From contig QANU01105209.1 of the NCBI GenBank assembly GCA_003254905.1, forward strand, positions 1,048,600 to 1,112,599: DNA of 64,000 nucleotides, given 5' to 3'. A program made the position numbers and the translations under genes. The notes beneath the pieces were generated by a model. That model was given only the letters and a program-made list of their open reading frames with translations. It had not been told where the DNA came from and ran no database searches. This DNA is from Nissolia schottii (taxonomy: Eukaryota; Streptophyta; Magnoliopsida; Fabales; Fabaceae). This document shows positions 60,511-64,000 of the stretch, in pieces (positions within the stretch are counted from its first letter, which is position 1; each line of letters opens with the position of its first letter).

Positions 60511-62755
60511 AGACTAACTTGATCTTAAGTACAAAATATACTTTTATTGGTATATAATTTTTAATTTTAAAAATGATTTTATGTTAATTTTTAATAATTA
60601 TAATTAAATTTATTTTATTTTACAATGAGACACACTCACTGCCTCCTCTTCTCCCTCAATATCACGACACACTTCCTCTGCCTACTCTCCCACTTCCACC
60701 ATTCCTTGTTCCTCTTGTTCTTTCTCCCTTTTTTTTTCTTATAATAATTATACTAATATATCAGCAAACTACTACTATAACACCCCCCTCCCTTCCCTTT
60801 AATGACCATTCTTTGGTGAGAAACTAAGAATAAAATTAAGTGAGCTATGATGACGTGGGAGATTGTTTAAGTAATACTTTAAATGATAATTATTTTAATT
60901 ATATTAATTATAAAAGACAATTTTATTTTATTAAGAAGATGATTAGCCTCTCCTCCTCTCAACCCCTCCTCCGTCCCCGTCATCCCGCTTCAGTTCCCCG
61001 ATAGTGCCACCAGCACCGTTGAACTCCCGCCTCACCTCGCCAACAACCTCGTCCACGCCGTCGACCTCACCAGGCCCCAGGTGAGGTCCCTCCTGCTCGA
61101 GCTCAAGCTGCATTTCGTCGTCTTCTTCTTTGCGCACAATTGACCTCGCGCATTTCGTCTTCTTTGACCTCACCGGTCACCTCCCGCCAGATCTCGCCTC
61201 CGGCCTCAATCTCCGCCAGATCTCGCCTCTTGCCTCAACCTTCGCCAGATCTTGCATCCTGCCTCCCATCACAATCTGCCTCAAACTCTGCCCTCCACTA
61301 CCTTCAGAGTATTGCGTAGACGCTCGCTGCTCTAGAGTTTCCGAAGATCGTGACGAGCACGTGCTCCTTCACGCTCTCGACGGTACCAGAAGAATTGGTT
61401 CAGGAGCGAGAAGAGCACGCACGCGAGGGTCCAGAAGAGTGAAGACCGGGAGGGAGGGATCGTCCGTGACCGGAACCGTCAGCGTTACCTACTCGATCAG
61501 AGAATCTTCGGCTCCAACGGCGGCCGTTACCTTCACGATTGGGCAAGGAGACGGTCTTCTTCGTCGGTGGCTAAGTGACGGTCTCTTCTGTTGCTGTGCC
61601 AAACTTCATCTGTCGTGATTGCCAAGTACCAAAGAGGCTCGTGGTGGGTGAGGCCAGTGGTGGCGGAGGCAAAATAAACCCTGTTTGCAATGAGTGGGAA
61701 TTTGATCAACTTTTTTTTCTTAATCACAAATTCCTTAATTACAATAATTAACAGTCTAAACTTTTACACACATCACCAAATTACCCTTATATTAACATAA
61801 TTTCATCCCGCCCCCCCCCCCCCCTTCACATGTTATAATCTTATTGGACACTTAAAAATTTTCACCCATGAGAGAAACTCTTCCTCTTCTCACCCTAGGA
61901 TGACGTCATTTTTGCGTGCGTGCGTGGATGTGAAGGGAAGAAGAGGCAACCCGCCACCACCACCCCACACCACGACGACGAGCTCCACAGTATCGTCACC
62001 AACTCCGAGATGCTGTCGCAACTCCCAACGAGAAGAACAGTGGAAGAAGAAGCTTGGACCTTGAATCGCGTCACGCCTGAGTCAGGGCTTCAAGCTCGCC
62101 GGCTTTTGTGGAAGAAGGAAGAACCCCCAAGTTTCGAAGGAGGACGTGGCCACATGCCTTGAATGTTGAGGTACACCGCCAAAGGAAGCCAAGATGCGCT
62201 GTCCGCAGAACCTGGTGCCACCATGGACATGAGAACGCCGCCACAAACGCAGCAAGGAAGAGGGAGGAGGGGGTCGGCAGCTGCTGACCTAGAAGCAGCT
62301 AGGTCTTTTCCCTTGAAAGAAGAATCAGCCCTTGACCAGTGGGAAAAAAATATAAAAGAATAGAAAGAATGTGGTTAACAGAAAAAGGCCATGATTAGGA
62401 AAAAAAAAAAAAAACCTCAAAAGAGCCCTTATAAAAAGAACAAACAGCCATCACCTGTAAAAATAATATAAAAGGGGCCTGGCAGGAAAAGATTTATTCA
62501 AAAGAAAAAAGAGAGAGAGAGAGGAAAAAGGGCAGAGGAATAGGGAGTGGAGGAAGAGGGAAGGGAGAGTACGTAGAGGGAGAGTGTGTTGTGATACCGA
62601 GGGAGAATAGGAGGTAGTGAGAAACTCTAGTTGTAAAAAAATAAAATAAAAAAAATTTAATTATAATTATTAAAAAAATTGATATAAAATAATTTTTAAA
62701 ATTAAAAATTAAGAATTAAGAAAAGTTTAAAATATATTTAAGACAAAGTTAGTTG
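60511..62755. mobile_element. Candidate Pack-MULE-like element, GC-rich core between AT-rich inverted repeats
   Basis: About 110-bp ends at 60511-60623 and 62634-62755 are inverted relatives: both contain TAATTTTTAATTTTAAAAAT and TTAATAATTATAATTAAATTT on opposite strands. The 2-kb interior is far more GC-rich than its surroundings, with CCGCCAGATCTCGCCTC-like units repeated three times (about 61187-61255) and a run of Cs near 61813. Several broken frames look protein-like (an HLANNLVHAVDLTRPQVRSLLLEL stretch near 61035-61105), but no family is recognised. The 9-bp duplication is not seen. Class is inference. Confidence 0.5.
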
Positions 62756-64000
62756 TCACCTATGCCGTGTAACTACAAATGGTACATGTGCATGGTAACC
62801 ATAATATTAATGAGATGGTTGCACTTCAATACAAAAGGGTACTCTACAATGCAATGATGCCCTCAAAAATGTATCAGGAGAACGAGAACATCTATAACCA
62901 TTGAAACATAGGATCAAGATCTTCTCAATCAAATGGAGATGAGAAACCAAAAAGAAATAATTATGTTAGAAAGTAATGAACTATATTATTGAGATTGGGC
63001 ATAAGTCCTTGGGAGAATCACACTCTAAAAACTAGCTATTAGGGAGGGAGAGCCCAAGGCCTTATAAGGCCCCTCTTGCAAGGAAATCCCCCGATGTGGG
63101 ACTTCGTTACAATACTCCCCCCTTCAAGAGCCGACGTCCCGGCGGCTCCCACTCTACGGCACTTCACTCGGCGCTTCACTCAGCCTCTTGCTGGTTAACC
63201 TCTCCGGTCAGAACCCTCCGTAGGTAGCCCTCTCCGGTTGGCCGGTTCTCAATGAAAGCACCATTGTAACAATGTAAATTTGTAAATGCTTGAATTATGG
63301 AATTGATAGAACAATTTGTGGTATTTTCTGCATTTGGAGTATTTGAATTACAAGAGAAATGGATGATAATGGAAAAATAGAGAGAAGAAGAATCCTTAGA
63401 GGGAGGGTAGGATTAGCTCAATATCATTTTCCATACCCTCTAATTCTATTCTCTCACTATTTATAATATTCTAGATACTAATAGGGTTATTGGGTCATAG
63501 ACCCATTCCTACTTGTTACAGATTATTATTTAAATGAATGATAAAGATGTGAGCATAATATTCCTCCCTTCAGCTTTCACTTTGAGATTGAGAGAAGCAT
63601 TTGTATACTCTGCTGATTCATTTACACTTTACGGGGCCTCCAAGATATATTTGTCCCTCATTAAATGTAAGAGTAATGCATAATCTTTCGTAGAAAAATA
63701 ATTTCATTTCTTTGAATTGAAGGAATAAAGTAACATGGCCGTTTTATTTATTCAAGATTTAGCTTGTATATCTTGAATATATCTTCAATAAGTAATAATG
63801 CACACTAATTCAACTGGTTGACACTTTGTATTTTTTAAGTAAGGTTTTAGGTTGAATTTAGTGAATTCAAAAAATTAATGTGAAAGAGTTTTACATTCTT
63901 AGACCTTGACTTTGTGTCAAATTACACAAAGTCTAATACACTTTAAGATTACATAATAATATTAATAAAAAAATAAGTACAAATTTTAACATCTTAAGAG
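62756..64000. other. Intergenic DNA with a dispersed repeat
   Basis: No gene supported. At about 63020-63115 lies a sequence related to 15470-15555 (CACTCTAAAA ... TGTGGGACTTCGTTACA), followed by a CCGG-rich segment to about 63250. Probably part of a repeated element of unknown class. Confidence 0.5.

Noticed and set aside
1..64000. tRNA, rRNA or CRISPR features
   Set aside because: No tRNA cloverleaf motifs or rRNA stretches were recognised by eye. The only tRNA-like match is the Copia primer-binding site. CRISPR arrays are not expected in a plant, and the repeats found are tandem or mobile DNA.

Overview
The window is nuclear DNA of a flowering plant, most likely a dicot and probably a legume. 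The evidence is an AT-rich background, spliced genes with GT...AG introns, a single-exon DYW-class PPR gene, a dehydrin, nested LTR retrotransposons, Mutator-like elements and MITEs. The legume call is inference from overall protein and repeat character; no species marker is visible.

Five host genes are supported. (1) A single-exon group S1 bZIP gene (8500-8973, +) has a long leader holding the conserved sucrose-control uORF peptide (8204-8329) plus two short uORFs that overlap it. (2) An intronless UDP-glycosyltransferase, UGT72/hydroquinone-glucosyltransferase-like (32176-33600, +), has a perfectly spaced 44-residue PSPG box. (3) A PLS-class PPR protein with a complete C-terminal DYW deaminase domain (34455-36203, -) converges on the UGT. 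(4) A three-exon RING-H2 protein (54381-56823, +) has an MGAACC N-terminus, a candidate lipidation signal. (5) A two-exon YnSK2 dehydrin (58859-59782, +) has its intron inside the serine segment and ABRE/G-box and RY motifs upstream.

The rest is mostly mobile DNA. 0.86-4.5 kb: a 1276-bp direct repeat whose first copy is bounded exactly by single Ns, so it is a suspected assembly artefact. 11.16-16.94 kb: a Copia element with 658/659-bp LTRs, a Met-tRNA primer-binding site and AAACG target-site duplications; its interior is replaced by an N-bounded segment. 18.5-30.7 kb: a decayed Ty3/Gypsy chromovirus-type element broken by two large LTR-like insertions. Four insertions of this kind (2.8-3.6 kb, TGAAACACCC...TGTTACA, 5-bp duplications) lie at 12.4, 21.5, 26.0 and 44.6 kb; none shows internal retrotransposon genes, so they are read as solo LTRs. 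37.6-38.4 kb: a foldback MULE with a perfect 9-bp duplication. About 41.6-50.1 kb: a large degenerate MULE carrying a transposase remnant without its catalytic domain, an antisense plant-mobile-domain fragment, telomere-like repeats and a TAA-rich satellite. About 60.5-62.8 kb: a GC-rich segment between AT-rich inverted repeats, a Pack-MULE candidate. A four-copy MITE family is scattered through the window.

The host genes do not form a pathway. Sucrose sensing (bZIP), ABA/seed desiccation (dehydrin), organelle RNA editing (PPR-DYW) and small-molecule glucosylation (UGT) are independent functions that happen to be neighbours.
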